44,725 bases of DNA from Chloroflexota bacterium (GTDB taxonomy: Bacteria > Chloroflexota > Anaerolineae > Aggregatilineales > J027). The notes under the pieces are model-generated. The model was not told the origin of the DNA, did no database searches, and saw nothing but the letters and a program-made list of their open reading frames with translations. Within the stretch, counting starts at the first letter, position 1; the number at the start of each line of letters is the position of its first letter. The position numbers and the translations under genes were made by a program. Below, piece after piece: positions 34,352 through 44,309 of the stretch. The DNA is taken from positions 1 through 44,725 of the forward strand of contig RFGP01000063.1 of NCBI GenBank assembly GCA_003697365.1, read 5' to 3'.

Positions 34352-35542
34352 TTAATTTACCTGAAAATCAAATCGTGCTACTTGCAATCTTTCCAGCGTT
34401 TCCCAGTCAATTTCTCCTATTTCTCCTGAAGGAACGATCACTGTGCCATCAGTACGGAGCGTGGGTAATGGATTAATGATGTCCTGTTGGTAATAAGGTT
34501 GGGGTTGCAGATGATCGCCGGGCAAATTAAATGCTGAATGAGCTGCAAGACTAATGTTCATCCATTTACCTAACCCCGTTTCAAGCATTCCGCCCACCCA
34601 GCAAGGCACTTGGTGTGCTTGGCAATAGGTCGCAATGCGTACACTCTCCCAATATCCGCCAACGCGCGGCGGTTTTACGTTAATAACCAAGCGTTCCGAA
34701 ACTTCAAATAATCGCCATAAATCAATAGCTTGGCGCACATCGTTTAGATCGCGAATGCTTTCATCTAAACAAATAGGGGTTTTTAAATTATGCTCCGCCT
34801 GAAAACGAGCATGGTCTAGCAAGCGATTTTCGGCAAAAGGTTGCTCAATGAGTAGAAGATCAAGCTCATCGAGTGTTTTAAGTGCGGCAATATGTTCAGA
34901 TAAAAACGGATCATAAGCCGTATTAGCATCTGCTTGAAGCATAATATTCGGATATTGGTTGCGTATTGCTTCTAAAACAATCCTATCAAAACCCGGCCAT
35001 ATTTTCACCTTCAAACGTTTAAAGCCAGCTTGTATAGCTCGTTCTGCCCGCTCTAGTACATCATCTAGTGTTTTCGCACCTATGCTGAAACCCGCTTGTA
35101 CTGACTCAGCACGTCCTCCCCACAGACTTGCTAGTGCAACATTTTTTTGTTGTGCGACTAGATGCCAATAGGCTGCTTCCAAGCCACATTTTGAAAACCG
35201 ATGTCCTTTAACAGGCTTAAAAATAGACTCTAAATCGTCGAAGCAGCAAATAACCCCCTTCAGTTGCTCAGACACTGTCGGGATTAAAAAACGCTGTAAA
35301 ACATCCAAATCAGCCCACAAATAATTTTCATCATACATTGGTGCAGCCATAGATGGTGTTTCACCAATTCCTACTAATCCGTCCTGTGTCCTTAACATAA
35401 CAAGAAGCGTGTCACGCTCGTCTTGTCGTCCAAAAGATGTGATAAAGGGCTTCTGTAACTTCAAACGTAACTGAATCACAGAAAGCCACGTTAATTGTAA
35501 TGGTTCATGTGTTGGGGCTTGTGGAAGCTGAAAAAGAGACAT
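34352..35542 (-). CDS. OSBS/N-succinylamino acid racemase family enolase-superfamily enzyme
   Basis: The 396-residue protein has the enolase-superfamily arrangement: KVK in RLKVKIWPG, metal ligands in LQADANTAY, LLIEQPFA and ICLDESI, and INVKPPRVGG with the second catalytic Lys. The family includes o-succinylbenzoate synthase (MenC) and N-succinylamino acid racemase. No other menaquinone gene is present, and the gene directly abuts a GNAT protein of the type paired with racemases in Geobacillus and relatives, so I prefer N-succinylamino acid racemase; many members do both. Confidence 0.88.
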   Translation of the reverse strand: MSLFQLPQAPTHEPLQLTWLSVIQLRLKLQKPFITSFGRQDERDTLLVMLRTQDGLVGIGETPSMAAPMYDENYLWADLDVLQRFLIPTVSEQLKGVICCFDDLESIFKPVKGHRFSKCGLEAAYWHLVAQQKNVALASLWGGRAESVQAGFSIGAKTLDDVLERAERAIQAGFKRLKVKIWPGFDRIVLEAIRNQYPNIMLQADANTAYDPFLSEHIAALKTLDELDLLLIEQPFAENRLLDHARFQAEHNLKTPICLDESIRDLNDVRQAIDLWRLFEVSERLVINVKPPRVGGYWESVRIATYCQAHQVPCWVGGMLETGLGKWMNISLAAHSAFNLPGDHLQPQPYYQQDIINPLPTLRTDGTVIVPSGEIGEIDWETLERLQVARFDFQVN

Positions 35543-36604
35543 TCACTGCTCCTTCAATTGAAAGATATAAAAACTTTGCTGATGTGTAGCATCTGTAATT
35601 GTTCGGATAAGGCGATATATACCAGATCGATGTTCAACCCAAGCAAACGCGGGATCAGGAACTGTATCCGTATCTACTTTAGGAATCTCCGCATTTAAAA
35701 GCCTAGAACAGACTTCTCGCACAGTAGCACGATATTCTTGGGCTTCATTGGGCTTAGTGGCTGCTAATTGATCGATGTCATATGGAATAGGTAGTTTGAT
35801 TAACGGCCACCGTTCATCAATAGCTGTTTGCACATTTACAGGTGTAGCCGTAGGCACGTCTTCTAGGTTAAATACAATGGGTTTGGCTTTGCCATGAATA
35901 TGTGCTTGCACTGAAGAATCAGTAAAATTCCAGCGCACCACAAAACGATCAGAAGGCACATCCCCATATAATTTTGTTTTTAAAGCGCCATATTTATTGA
36001 TCTTGTAGCGTTCAGCAAAAGCGCCTAATTTGTTGAAATTAAGATATGCATTCACCGAGCGCATAGGGTCAAATGTCCATTCAGCAGCATGATGCCCCGT
36101 GTTCAAGGCAGCATAAGCCTGCAATAGCTTCATATCGCGCGCAATACCGCTCTTGCGTACACTGGGATGAACAGCTAAAAAGCGCGAAGCTAAAATACCA
36201 TTACGTGCACCGTATCCTAAAACAAAACCTAACCATCCCTCTGCTGTTAATCCTGTTTCAGCACGGTATGCTATGCCCATACTCCCCCCTGTTTCAACCA
36301 AGTTAGACATGTCCAGCGCTGACGTGAGATCTGACTCCTCCAAGCCCCACACAGAATGTTGTAAAGCATTAATCACGCGCAACCCCGATAATTGAATATC
36401 ATTCCACTGAAAGAATTGGTTCGCGTGTTGCCAGTCAAGCTGTGTGTAATATACCTCACCGATATGCGGATATGATTTTTGCCACGAAAATTCACCATGA
36501 TGGTTTATCGGAACACCATCCCGCAGGCGAAAACCAAAATGTGAAGGATGAAAGGCTTGCATAGCAGATGCTATCGCAGATGGTGTTGTAGTAAGGTCTA
36601 CCAT
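35543..36604 (-). CDS. GNAT-family acyltransferase, partner of NSAR (COG3375-like)
   Basis: The 353-residue protein has a GNAT-like N-terminal half (GWLGFVLGYGARNGILASRFLAVHPSVRKSGIARDMKLLQ, with the CoA-binding R-x-x-G-I-A pattern) and a C-terminal part of unknown fold. It abuts the racemase gene with no gap. In Geobacillus, a succinyltransferase of this type makes N-succinyl-D-amino acids that the racemase converts before desuccinylation. The M20 desuccinylase of that pathway is not in the window. GAGGAG precedes the ATG. Confidence 0.8.
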   Translation of the reverse strand: MVDLTTTPSAIASAMQAFHPSHFGFRLRDGVPINHHGEFSWQKSYPHIGEVYYTQLDWQHANQFFQWNDIQLSGLRVINALQHSVWGLEESDLTSALDMSNLVETGGSMGIAYRAETGLTAEGWLGFVLGYGARNGILASRFLAVHPSVRKSGIARDMKLLQAYAALNTGHHAAEWTFDPMRSVNAYLNFNKLGAFAERYKINKYGALKTKLYGDVPSDRFVVRWNFTDSSVQAHIHGKAKPIVFNLEDVPTATPVNVQTAIDERWPLIKLPIPYDIDQLAATKPNEAQEYRATVREVCSRLLNAEIPKVDTDTVPDPAFAWVEHRSGIYRLIRTITDATHQQSFYIFQLKEQ

Positions 36605-36728
36605 CTTAAACTCCTCAAAATAAATGTAACTTTATCTTCCATGCTCTAACTTATGATGAGCTTAACAAATTATGCCATACTACAAAGGCAGTACCCATTT
36701 TCTATCTACGAGAGGAGAATATTTTCAC

Positions 36729-37637
36729 ATGGACGTTGCAATGATTGGGCTAGGCAAAATGGGAGCCAACATGACCAAGCGCTTATTACAAGGCGGGCAT
36801 CGTGTTGTTGCATTTGATTTGAACGAAACAGCAATTCAAGCTGCTGAAGCTGAAGGAGCAATCGGTGCGCGTGAATTGGCTGAAATTACAAACCATCTTA
36901 CTAGCCCACGTGTTGTATGGGTTATGGTACCTTCAGGCGACCCCACTGAGAACACGCTTCGACAGTTATCAGAATTGCTATCTCCAAATGACATCATCAT
37001 AGATGGCGGCAACAGTAACTATAAAGATACCCTACGCCGCGCTGAAATGTTAAAAGCAAAAGGCATTCACTTTATCGATGTGGGAACAAGTGGGGGTGTT
37101 TGGGGATTAAAAGAAGGTTACAGCATGATGGTTGGTGGTGATAAAGAAGCCGTTGATCAAATTATCCCCATATTAAAAACATTGGCACCTTCTCCTAGTA
37201 CAGGATGGGGGCATGTTGGGCCAAGCGGCGCGGGGCACTTTGTTAAAATGGTTCACAATGGCATTGAATATGGCATGATGCAGGCTTACGCCGAAGGGTT
37301 TGAGATTCTGAAGTCTAAGGAGCAATTTGCGCTAGACTTGCACCAAATCGCTGAAATTTGGCGTTTTGGAAGCGTGGTGCGCTCTTGGTTGCTCGATCTA
37401 ACGGCAAATGCACTAGCAGAAGACCAAGAACTTTCGGGAATCAAGGGATGGGTGGCCGATTCTGGTGAGGGCCGCTGGACTGTTTTTGAAGCCATTGATT
37501 TAGATATTCCAGCGCCGATTATTACCTTATCATTAATGGCACGCTTTGTTAGTCGACAAGAAGAAAGTTACGCAGCCAAACTACTCGCTGCGATGCGTAA
37601 TCAGTTTGGCGGGCACGCCATAAAAACTGATAAGTAG
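36729..37637 (+). CDS. gnd: 6-phosphogluconate dehydrogenase, decarboxylating (short form)
   Basis: The 302-residue protein has the NAD(P) loop [42 protein letters not shown] and [20 protein letters not shown]. Its length fits the short GntZ/GndA-like class (about 300 residues), often NAD-preferring, as opposed to the 470-residue enzyme. I start at ATG 36729 because GAGGAG ends 12 bases before it; a frame extends to 36672 without a ribosome site. A TGCCATACT sequence at 36673-36681 may be an extended -10. The next gene, zwf, is 11 bases away. Confidence 0.95.
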   Translation: MDVAMIGLGKMGANMTKRLLQGGHRVVAFDLNETAIQAAEAEGAIGARELAEITNHLTSPRVVWVMVPSGDPTENTLRQLSELLSPNDIIIDGGNSNYKDTLRRAEMLKAKGIHFIDVGTSGGVWGLKEGYSMMVGGDKEAVDQIIPILKTLAPSPSTGWGHVGPSGAGHFVKMVHNGIEYGMMQAYAEGFEILKSKEQFALDLHQIAEIWRFGSVVRSWLLDLTANALAEDQELSGIKGWVADSGEGRWTVFEAIDLDIPAPIITLSLMARFVSRQEESYAAKLLAAMRNQFGGHAIKTDK

Positions 37638-37648
37638 GAGGAAATATC

Positions 37649-39091
37649 ATGACTGAAGCAACAAACTTCATCATTTTCGGCGTAAGCGGTGATTTAGCAC
37701 ATCGCAAGTTAACCCCTGCTTTGTATAACTTATATCGTAAGAAGCGCTTACCTGAAAAATTCCGAATTATTGGCTTTGCTCGCCGAGATTGGTCTCATGA
37801 AAAACTGCGTGAATCTTTAGAGGCAGGTACGCGCGAGTTTTCAAACAGCACTTTTGATGTCGAACTTTGGAAAACTTTCTCTGAAAACATTTATTATGTG
37901 CGAGGTGATCTGAACAATGTCGACGATTTTGGTAAACTAAAACAGTTTTTGGAATCGCTTGGACAGGGCAATAACCTTTATTACCTTGCTACTGCACCCG
38001 AATTTTTTATGCCAGTTGCTCAAAATCTAGCAGCACATCAGCTGAACGTTGAAGATGGTTATTGGCGGCGTATGATTATTGAGAAACCCTTTGGGCGCGA
38101 TCTTGAATCAGCACGTCAATTAAATCAGGCATTACACAAAATCTTTGAGGAGTCTCAGCTTTATCGTATTGATCACTATTTAGGGAAAGAAACCGCTCAA
38201 AACATTCTGTTTTTCCGCTTCACCAACACCATTATTGAGCCACTTTGGAATCGCAACTTCGTTTCTAATGTTCAAATTACAGTTGCCGAAGCAGTAGATG
38301 TTGGTGATCGTGCTGGTTATTATGACAATTCAGGCGTACTACGCGATATGTTCCAAAATCATCTGCTCCAATTGCTATCCCTTGTCGCTATGGAGCCCCC
38401 TATCTCTTTCAAAGCTGACGACTTGCGTAATGAGAAGGCAAAAGTATTACGTGCTATTCGCCCTATAGAATTATCGAATACAGTGCGCGGGCAATATGAA
38501 GGATATGCCAATCTAGAACGGGTTCGTCAAGGAACACAGACCGCAACTTATGCGGCGCTAAAGCTCTATATCGATAATTGGCGCTGGCAAGGCATTCCAT
38601 TTTATCTGCGATCAGGAAAAGCGCTGGCGAAGAAATCCAGTGAAATTAGTATAGTGTTCAAAAGGCCGCCGCATCGCATGTTTGAAGTACTAGAGCAACA
38701 GAAAGTTCACTGTAACGTGCTGAGCTTATGTGTTCAGCCAGATGAAGGTATTCATCTAAAACTAGAGGCAAAGGTGCCAGATTCACAGCAAGAAACACGC
38801 TCCGTGAATCTAAAGTTTCATTATGCGGACTCATTTGAAGACATCATAATTCCTGATGCCTATGAACGCCTATTGCATGACGCATTAAATGGAGATGCTG
38901 CTTTATATGCACGCAGCGATAGCATAGAAACAGCATGGCAAATTATTGATCCCATCATTCAAGGTTGGGAAAACGATCCCAATGCGCCACCGCTTCAAAT
39001 TTACCCTGTTGGCAGTTGGGGGCCTTCAAATGCTGATGATTTACTCGCAGTTGATGGGCATCATTGGCGACAAGAATGCGGAAATCATTAA
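37649..39091 (+). CDS. zwf: Glucose-6-phosphate 1-dehydrogenase
   Basis: The 480-residue protein is full length. It has [18 protein letters not shown] (nucleotide loop), the active-site RIDHYLGKE and later [11 protein letters not shown]. It oxidises glucose 6-phosphate to the lactone. AGGAGG lies seven bases before the ATG, the best ribosome site in the window. It is the middle gene of gnd-zwf-pgl, the whole oxidative pentose phosphate branch. Confidence 0.97.
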   Translation: MTEATNFIIFGVSGDLAHRKLTPALYNLYRKKRLPEKFRIIGFARRDWSHEKLRESLEAGTREFSNSTFDVELWKTFSENIYYVRGDLNNVDDFGKLKQFLESLGQGNNLYYLATAPEFFMPVAQNLAAHQLNVEDGYWRRMIIEKPFGRDLESARQLNQALHKIFEESQLYRIDHYLGKETAQNILFFRFTNTIIEPLWNRNFVSNVQITVAEAVDVGDRAGYYDNSGVLRDMFQNHLLQLLSLVAMEPPISFKADDLRNEKAKVLRAIRPIELSNTVRGQYEGYANLERVRQGTQTATYAALKLYIDNWRWQGIPFYLRSGKALAKKSSEISIVFKRPPHRMFEVLEQQKVHCNVLSLCVQPDEGIHLKLEAKVPDSQQETRSVNLKFHYADSFEDIIIPDAYERLLHDALNGDAALYARSDSIETAWQIIDPIIQGWENDPNAPPLQIYPVGSWGPSNADDLLAVDGHHWRQECGNH

Positions 39092-39093
39092 CC

Positions 39094-39807
39094 ATGATCC
39101 ACATAGCTAACTCACCAGAGCAACTTGCAATTGACGTAGCAGAATGGTTAGTTGGAGAGGCAGATGCTGCAATAGTGGCACGTGGGCGCTTCACTTTAGT
39201 AGCTTCTGGCGGAACAACATCTCGTCTTACTTACGAAACGCTTGCACAGCCTATCTATCAAAGGCGAATTGACTGGTCTCGTACCTATATATTTTGGGGA
39301 GATGAGCGCACTGTTCCACCAAATCATCCTGATAGCAATTATGGCATGATGTACGAAGCCTTATTGCGCCATATTCCTATCTCTCCTGAGCATATTTTTC
39401 GTTTGCGAGGAGAAATTGAGCCTCATCATGCTGCGGATGAATATGAGCGACAAATTCGCACTTTTTTCGGAGATGAAGCACCGTGTTTTGATGTTGTTTT
39501 GTTAGGAATGGGAACTGATGGTCATACAGCATCCTTATTTCCTTACACAGAAGCCTTAAAAGCAAATGATCAACTCGTTGTAGCCAATTTTGTGCCTAAG
39601 CTCAATACTTGGCGATTGACCATGACAGCACCAATGATCAATGCCTCAAGGCAAGCAGCTTTTATTGTTACTGGAAAAGCAAAGGCGGCCATGTTACACA
39701 CTGTATTACATGGCCCACACGATCCACAGCAATGGCCCGCCCAAATGATACAAGACCCGTTATGGTTTTTAGATGCTGAAGCCGCTTCTGAATTAGACAC
39801 ACCATAA
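39094..39807 (+). CDS. pgl: 6-phosphogluconolactonase
   Basis: The 237-residue protein has the DevB/SOL family patterns: LVASGGTTSRLTYETLA, GDERTVPPNHPDSNYGMM and LGMGTDGHTASLFP. It hydrolyses 6-phosphogluconolactone. I start at ATG 39094, two bases after the zwf stop; longer frames begin inside zwf and add residues unlike the family. A strong Shine-Dalgarno is absent, so coupling to zwf translation is likely. Confidence 0.95.
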   Translation: MIHIANSPEQLAIDVAEWLVGEADAAIVARGRFTLVASGGTTSRLTYETLAQPIYQRRIDWSRTYIFWGDERTVPPNHPDSNYGMMYEALLRHIPISPEHIFRLRGEIEPHHAADEYERQIRTFFGDEAPCFDVVLLGMGTDGHTASLFPYTEALKANDQLVVANFVPKLNTWRLTMTAPMINASRQAAFIVTGKAKAAMLHTVLHGPHDPQQWPAQMIQDPLWFLDAEAASELDTP

Positions 39808-39813
39808 ACAAAA

Positions 39814-39835
39814 AAGCGCCCCAAATGAGGCGCTT
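39814..39835. terminator. Bidirectional terminator between pgl and the nuclease gene
   Basis: A 7-bp stem (39814-39820 with 39829-39835) and 8-base loop, with A tract before and T-rich sequence after. On the minus strand it ends in TTTTTTG, a strong terminator for the nuclease gene; on the plus strand it is moderate for pgl. Confidence 0.8.
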
Positions 39836-39858
39836 CTATTATCAACTTGGTATTCTTC

Positions 39859-42800
39859 TTATTGCGGGAAGATGCAAGTATCCATATTCTGCGTAAGCGT
39901 TGCCGTACCTGTGCCACAGGCATATTCATAGGACACTGAACGACAAGCGCCATTAGCTGGATTACGAAGTTGAACCAAAACTTCAGTATCGTTTGGATCT
40001 AATGGATTACCTGCGTTCGGACTACGCGGATAGCCCGGAACAATGGGATCAAATGGTGAAACAAAATAGTTGAGACTAAATCGTAAGCTAGCAAGGAATG
40101 GTGGTGTGATCAAATTTCCTAGCCGCAACGATGCCATTACTTCATTATTACTAATGAAGACCGCAGAGATCTCATATTGTGTTGATGTCGCAACATTTTC
40201 AAACAGCGTCACCACTCTTGCTGTGATGTGATTGCAACTTGCACGTGCTTCAGTTGTACCTGAAGGTTGACCTGTCGTGGTTGACACTAAATACCCATTT
40301 GGCAACGTACCAGCGGGATTATATGCTGCATCAATAGTGTCAATACAAACAAGGCCATTTAAAACCTCAATGCGCGCATAATTGCGGTATAAGTTGGTGG
40401 TTGAACCCGTTCGTGTATCAACACCTAGTGAGCCATTAGTATCAATGGGGGAAGCGCCAATGCCACCCGGAATTTCAAGGTTATATTGGCCACCACCGGG
40501 TTGTGTAATGTGAGTAACACTAATCGTTGTGCCATCAAATGGAACGGCAAGTGTAGCAAGTGGGCTAGTTGAACACAAAGCTGTGCCACCCGAAGCAACA
40601 GCAAATGGCGTTTCTACCCAATCCCCAATACGGAAGACTGTTGCATTATCACTTTCAGATTCATGGCGTAGGTTCAAGCCAATCACAAGCGGGTCGTGGT
40701 CTGAAGAACGGTAAGCGTTGGGTTCGTATAAATAAGCAGGATATACTTCAGAGCTTGATTCACCAGAAGTTTGTATATTGTCATCATAGCCACGCTGATT
40801 AGGTTCATCAGAATTGATGTGCCATTCAGCGACATCTGATACTTGCCCTAGTAACGCACTGCTAGCGATAGCATGATCAAGATACCCTGCTTCACCAAAG
40901 AAGGTATATGAGTAGGCTATATTTCCGGGGCCTATAAAGGCTTCAATCAGATCGGTATAGTCATCGCCATTACCAGCAACATCATCCGCACCTTCTTCAA
41001 TCGCGCGAATGGGGTCTTCTTGAGCATAAGCGTTGAGATCACCAACGATCAAAAAGTCTGGATCACCACTGCCCGTTGGGTCTGTCGCTAACCAATCAAC
41101 AAGTGCTTCGGCGGCGTTTGTACGTGTCGTATTACAGTTACCTTGAATTGGATCATCATCCGGCGCGCCACAAGCACTACCTTTAGACTTAAAGTGATTC
41201 ACTACAAGTGTAAAACGTCCACCAAAATTATCATCAAACGTTTGTGCTAGCGCTGGACGATTACGAGTGGTATCAAAACGTGGATCGTCGGCTTCAGTTA
41301 AAATCTCAAAATTGCCGACAGGAGTCACCACAGCGGGCTTATAGATAATGCCAACTTTAATTGCATCAGCTCCAATGGTGCCTGTCTCAATGAAGGTATA
41401 GGGGCCACACCCTGACTCAGCATTTAGGAGATCAACTAAAGTCTCAATAGCGCTAATATTTCCTGCGTCTGCTTCATTCTCTAACTCAACAAGGCCCGCA
41501 ACGTCCGCGTTAATCTGGCAGATAGTCGCTACAATTTTAGCGGCTTGTCGATTAAATTCTTGCAATGTATCTGCACCACGAGGTGTGGGGAATCCACCGC
41601 CTGCTCCATCACCATTAAACCAATTTTCGACATTGAAGCTGGCAACTGTCAATTGACCGTTGATAGTTGGTGCAGGTGTGCGTGGGTTTGCATTTGTCCA
41701 GACAGGTGTTGTTGTCGGACGCAAACGATAGTTACTGAAGCCATACCCTAAGGTACCTGTAACTTGGGGGGTTGTGAACCCATTACGAAATTCGGATGAA
41801 GTAGTGGGAATGTAGGGGACATTACCGGGCGTGTTAACATCAAGCGTGCCATCGGATAAGTCATCAACAAGCAAGCGATTACGTGCATTTTGATCACGCA
41901 ACGCTGTTTCTTGAGACGAGCCCGGCAGGTAAACGTTTGTGGGGTTAAATAAGCGACCGCTAGATACTGTAATTTCGCCAAAGCGCCCTAAGTTAAACAC
42001 ATCACTGACGGTCAGCTCACCACCTGATTGGCCCGTCACAGTAATGAGCATACCCTCGTAATTTTCCCAGTCATTAACGTCAGCGATAGGTAACTCAACA
42101 AATGTGGGGGCAATGCTACCATCATTGCCACTATCAACAATGTTTGTAGCAGAGATTTGTGTTTGACCGAAGGCTTCACTAACGGTACCTGTAACTTGAA
42201 CGATGTCTCCTACATTCACATCGAGCAAAGTAGATGGATCATATACGAAAATACCATCTGATGTGAGAGGGTTGCCGTCTCCTGTGGCATCTTGCATGTA
42301 GAAACCATTAAGTGTGGACTGTAAATCGTTTGTTACCACACCTTCTACTGTAAACGGCCCAGCATTTCCGAATAATGAACCATTCTCTTGTAGATCATAA
42401 ATACGTGTTGGCGCAACCGGGCCAGTCACTTGGAAGCTAAATACATAATTATCTGGAGTCTCAGGCGTGCCATCACCATCACCATCTAAAGTGAGACTAG
42501 AAGGCAAATCAATATCCGTGATATTTGCGCTCAATAATGTGACGGTACAGTTATCACTATTATTGAAATTTACGGATGGATCAATTGTCACAGTCTGCGT
42601 GCCGCTTACTGTAAACGATATATTTGTTGCATTACAAGTAATTGTGGCGCTTGCAGTGGTGAAACTCACAGGTTCATTAAATTGAATGACGATATTACTA
42701 TCTACCGCGACACCTGTATCACCATTTGCTGGGGATGTTGAAATGACCAATGGTGCAGCATCCGCTGTACCAAGTGTATTAACTGCTAAATGGGTATTCA

Positions 42801-43998
42801 CTGCCTCAATGCGAGTGGCAACAGAAACAGAATCTGGTGCACCTTCTCCCGGTTGACCGCTTGTACCAAAATCTTGTCGTACCCAATCAGCGGTGGTATC
42901 TGTATCAATGCCGTTTGGAATGCGAGATGCACCACCGTAGGAGAATGTAATCCCATCAAGGCCGGGCGTAAGAACGACCGTACTGTAAACAACGTCAGAA
43001 GGCCCACCATCGCTTATAGCGACCGAATCAACAATGCTCGTCCAAGGGGTAGAATCAAAAATACCATCATCATTGGTATCTAAGTCAGTACCATATACAC
43101 CCGTGAAATTTTCAACCAATAATAAGGTGATTGTGCCGTTTTCAAAAGCGTTGGTTAAGTATCCTGTTCCCCAAAAGCCATTCGCATCGGTTGTTCCTAT
43201 TAGCTCAGCTTGATCAATAACACCAGTATTGCCTTGATCCCCTTCAATCTCAAGCAATGTATATGTAGACAGCGATGTATTAGGTGTGAAGAAAATCTCA
43301 ACAAATTCTGCATCATCCACCCCATCGTGGCTAATGTTAAATTCATTGATAACCGGCGTTGTAACACAGCTCCATGTCCCAAAAGGAACATTAGCGGCAT
43401 GACCTGCTGCATCTAAACCGTCTAGAACACCATTGCCCGGTATCGTCCAATTGCTAGGGTTCCAACCACCATCTGGGCCTGTGCAGTCGTTGCGATACAT
43501 ATAAGAGTCTCTATATATGTCTGTTGGGTCTTGTTGCCATACTTGATCAATGACAACGTCATTCCCATCACGTATCTGAAAACCATCATTACCATTGCCG
43601 TTAATTTGGTTACTAATCAAGGCACGATTGGCAAAGTCACCAGATGTTCCAAATACAGCATCAAATTGATTTACTCCGTTGTTACCAGAGCCAATGAGAT
43701 ATACAAACGCATCCGTATAACTACCGCTAAGAGTCCCTACCTGTGAAAAAGCCCCACCATTACTAGAGCGATAAAGCGTCCATGTTGATAAGTCCACCGT
43801 TCCTTCAACATAGAGCTCTATGGCTTTGGGCGTTCCCCCCGACAAATCCCCATCGACAATTCCAGTAATCCGAACTGTGCCAGCAGCTTCTGCCACTTGT
43901 GGTGCAGTGGGCTGGAACGTGAAAGTCAGTCCGCCAACGATAATTGTTAAAAGTAACAAGTAAATATAGCGTCGTTTCGATATGTGCAATCTGAGCAT
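39859..43998 (-). CDS. Large secreted ExeM/NucH-type extracellular nuclease
   Basis: The 1379-residue protein has a signal peptide (basic start, YIYLLLLTIIVGGLTF, cleavage near AEA-AG at about 39). Two lamin-tail-like domains follow (about 42-215, 216-395), then a Big_5-like domain (ISTSPANGDTGVAVDSNIVI, about 415-520) and an OB-fold region typical of such nucleases (about 525-750). An endonuclease/exonuclease/phosphatase domain (about 785-1140) shows VASFNVENWF, GLVELENEAD, VVNHFKSKG, IVGDLNAYAQED and SDHDPLVIGL. A C-terminal domain of about 240 residues has scattered cysteines. The family degrades extracellular DNA for nutrient gain or biofilm release. No anchor is visible, so it is probably shed. 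Confidence 0.92.
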   Translation of the reverse strand: MLRLHISKRRYIYLLLLTIIVGGLTFTFQPTAPQVAEAAGTVRITGIVDGDLSGGTPKAIELYVEGTVDLSTWTLYRSSNGGAFSQVGTLSGSYTDAFVYLIGSGNNGVNQFDAVFGTSGDFANRALISNQINGNGNDGFQIRDGNDVVIDQVWQQDPTDIYRDSYMYRNDCTGPDGGWNPSNWTIPGNGVLDGLDAAGHAANVPFGTWSCVTTPVINEFNISHDGVDDAEFVEIFFTPNTSLSTYTLLEIEGDQGNTGVIDQAELIGTTDANGFWGTGYLTNAFENGTITLLLVENFTGVYGTDLDTNDDGIFDSTPWTSIVDSVAISDGGPSDVVYSTVVLTPGLDGITFSYGGASRIPNGIDTDTTADWVRQDFGTSGQPGEGAPDSVSVATRIEAVNTHLAVNTLGTADAAPLVISTSPANGDTGVAVDSNIVIQFNEPVSFTTASATITCNATNISFTVSGTQTVTIDPSVNFNNSDNCTVTLLSANITDIDLPSSLTLDGDGDGTPETPDNYVFSFQVTGPVAPTRIYDLQENGSLFGNAGPFTVEGVVTNDLQSTLNGFYMQDATGDGNPLTSDGIFVYDPSTLLDVNVGDIVQVTGTVSEAFGQTQISATNIVDSGNDGSIAPTFVELPIADVNDWENYEGMLITVTGQSGGELTVSDVFNLGRFGEITVSSGRLFNPTNVYLPGSSQETALRDQNARNRLLVDDLSDGTLDVNTPGNVPYIPTTSSEFRNGFTTPQVTGTLGYGFSNYRLRPTTTPVWTNANPRTPAPTINGQLTVASFNVENWFNGDGAGGGFPTPRGADTLQEFNRQAAKIVATICQINADVAGLVELENEADAGNISAIETLVDLLNAESGCGPYTFIETGTIGADAIKVGIIYKPAVVTPVGNFEILTEADDPRFDTTRNRPALAQTFDDNFGGRFTLVVNHFKSKGSACGAPDDDPIQGNCNTTRTNAAEALVDWLATDPTGSGDPDFLIVGDLNAYAQEDPIRAIEEGADDVAGNGDDYTDLIEAFIGPGNIAYSYTFFGEAGYLDHAIASSALLGQVSDVAEWHINSDEPNQRGYDDNIQTSGESSSEVYPAYLYEPNAYRSSDHDPLVIGLNLRHESESDNATVFRIGDWVETPFAVASGGTALCSTSPLATLAVPFDGTTISVTHITQPGGGQYNLEIPGGIGASPIDTNGSLGVDTRTGSTTNLYRNYARIEVLNGLVCIDTIDAAYNPAGTLPNGYLVSTTTGQPSGTTEARASCNHITARVVTLFENVATSTQYEISAVFISNNEVMASLRLGNLITPPFLASLRFSLNYFVSPFDPIVPGYPRSPNAGNPLDPNDTEVLVQLRNPANGACRSVSYEYACGTGTATLTQNMDTCIFPQ

Positions 43999-44029
43999 AA
44001 ATAGAGTTTTTCCTTACAAACTAAAAAAC

Positions 44030-44048
44030 AAACATTGTCTCAATGTTT
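44030..44048 (-). promoter_or_regulatory. Dyad in the leader of the nuclease gene
   Basis: A perfect 8-bp inverted repeat (44030-44037 with 44041-44048) around TCT lies 32 bases upstream of the nuclease start. It could be an operator or a small leader hairpin. The rest of the 311-base gap (43999-44309) is AT-rich and holds only the lipoprotein promoter on the other strand. Confidence 0.4.
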
Positions 44049-44229
44049 TTATGTTGAATCGACTTACATAAAACAACGATGAATTATATATCCAATAAGT
44101 TAAGTAGGGGTAAAAGTAACGGGCAAATTACCTAAAATTTTCCAATTGATCAGAGAACATAACATTTTTTTACACTTCCTAAACACTTAAAAATCTGTTA
44201 AATCTCGTTTAAGTTTTTCACAAACTTGT

Positions 44230-44257
44230 TTGCAAGGCAAAAATCATTCGGTATAGT
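44230..44257 (+). promoter_or_regulatory. Sigma-70 promoter of the lipoprotein gene
   Basis: TTGCAA (44230-44235), a 16-base spacer, TATAGT (44252-44257), 53 bases before the ATG. GGAG lies before the start. Confidence 0.55.
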
Positions 44258-44309
44258 TAGTTGAAAATAACGTTTAGCTTAAAGTCTATATTGGGTTGGA
44301 GTATGGGTT

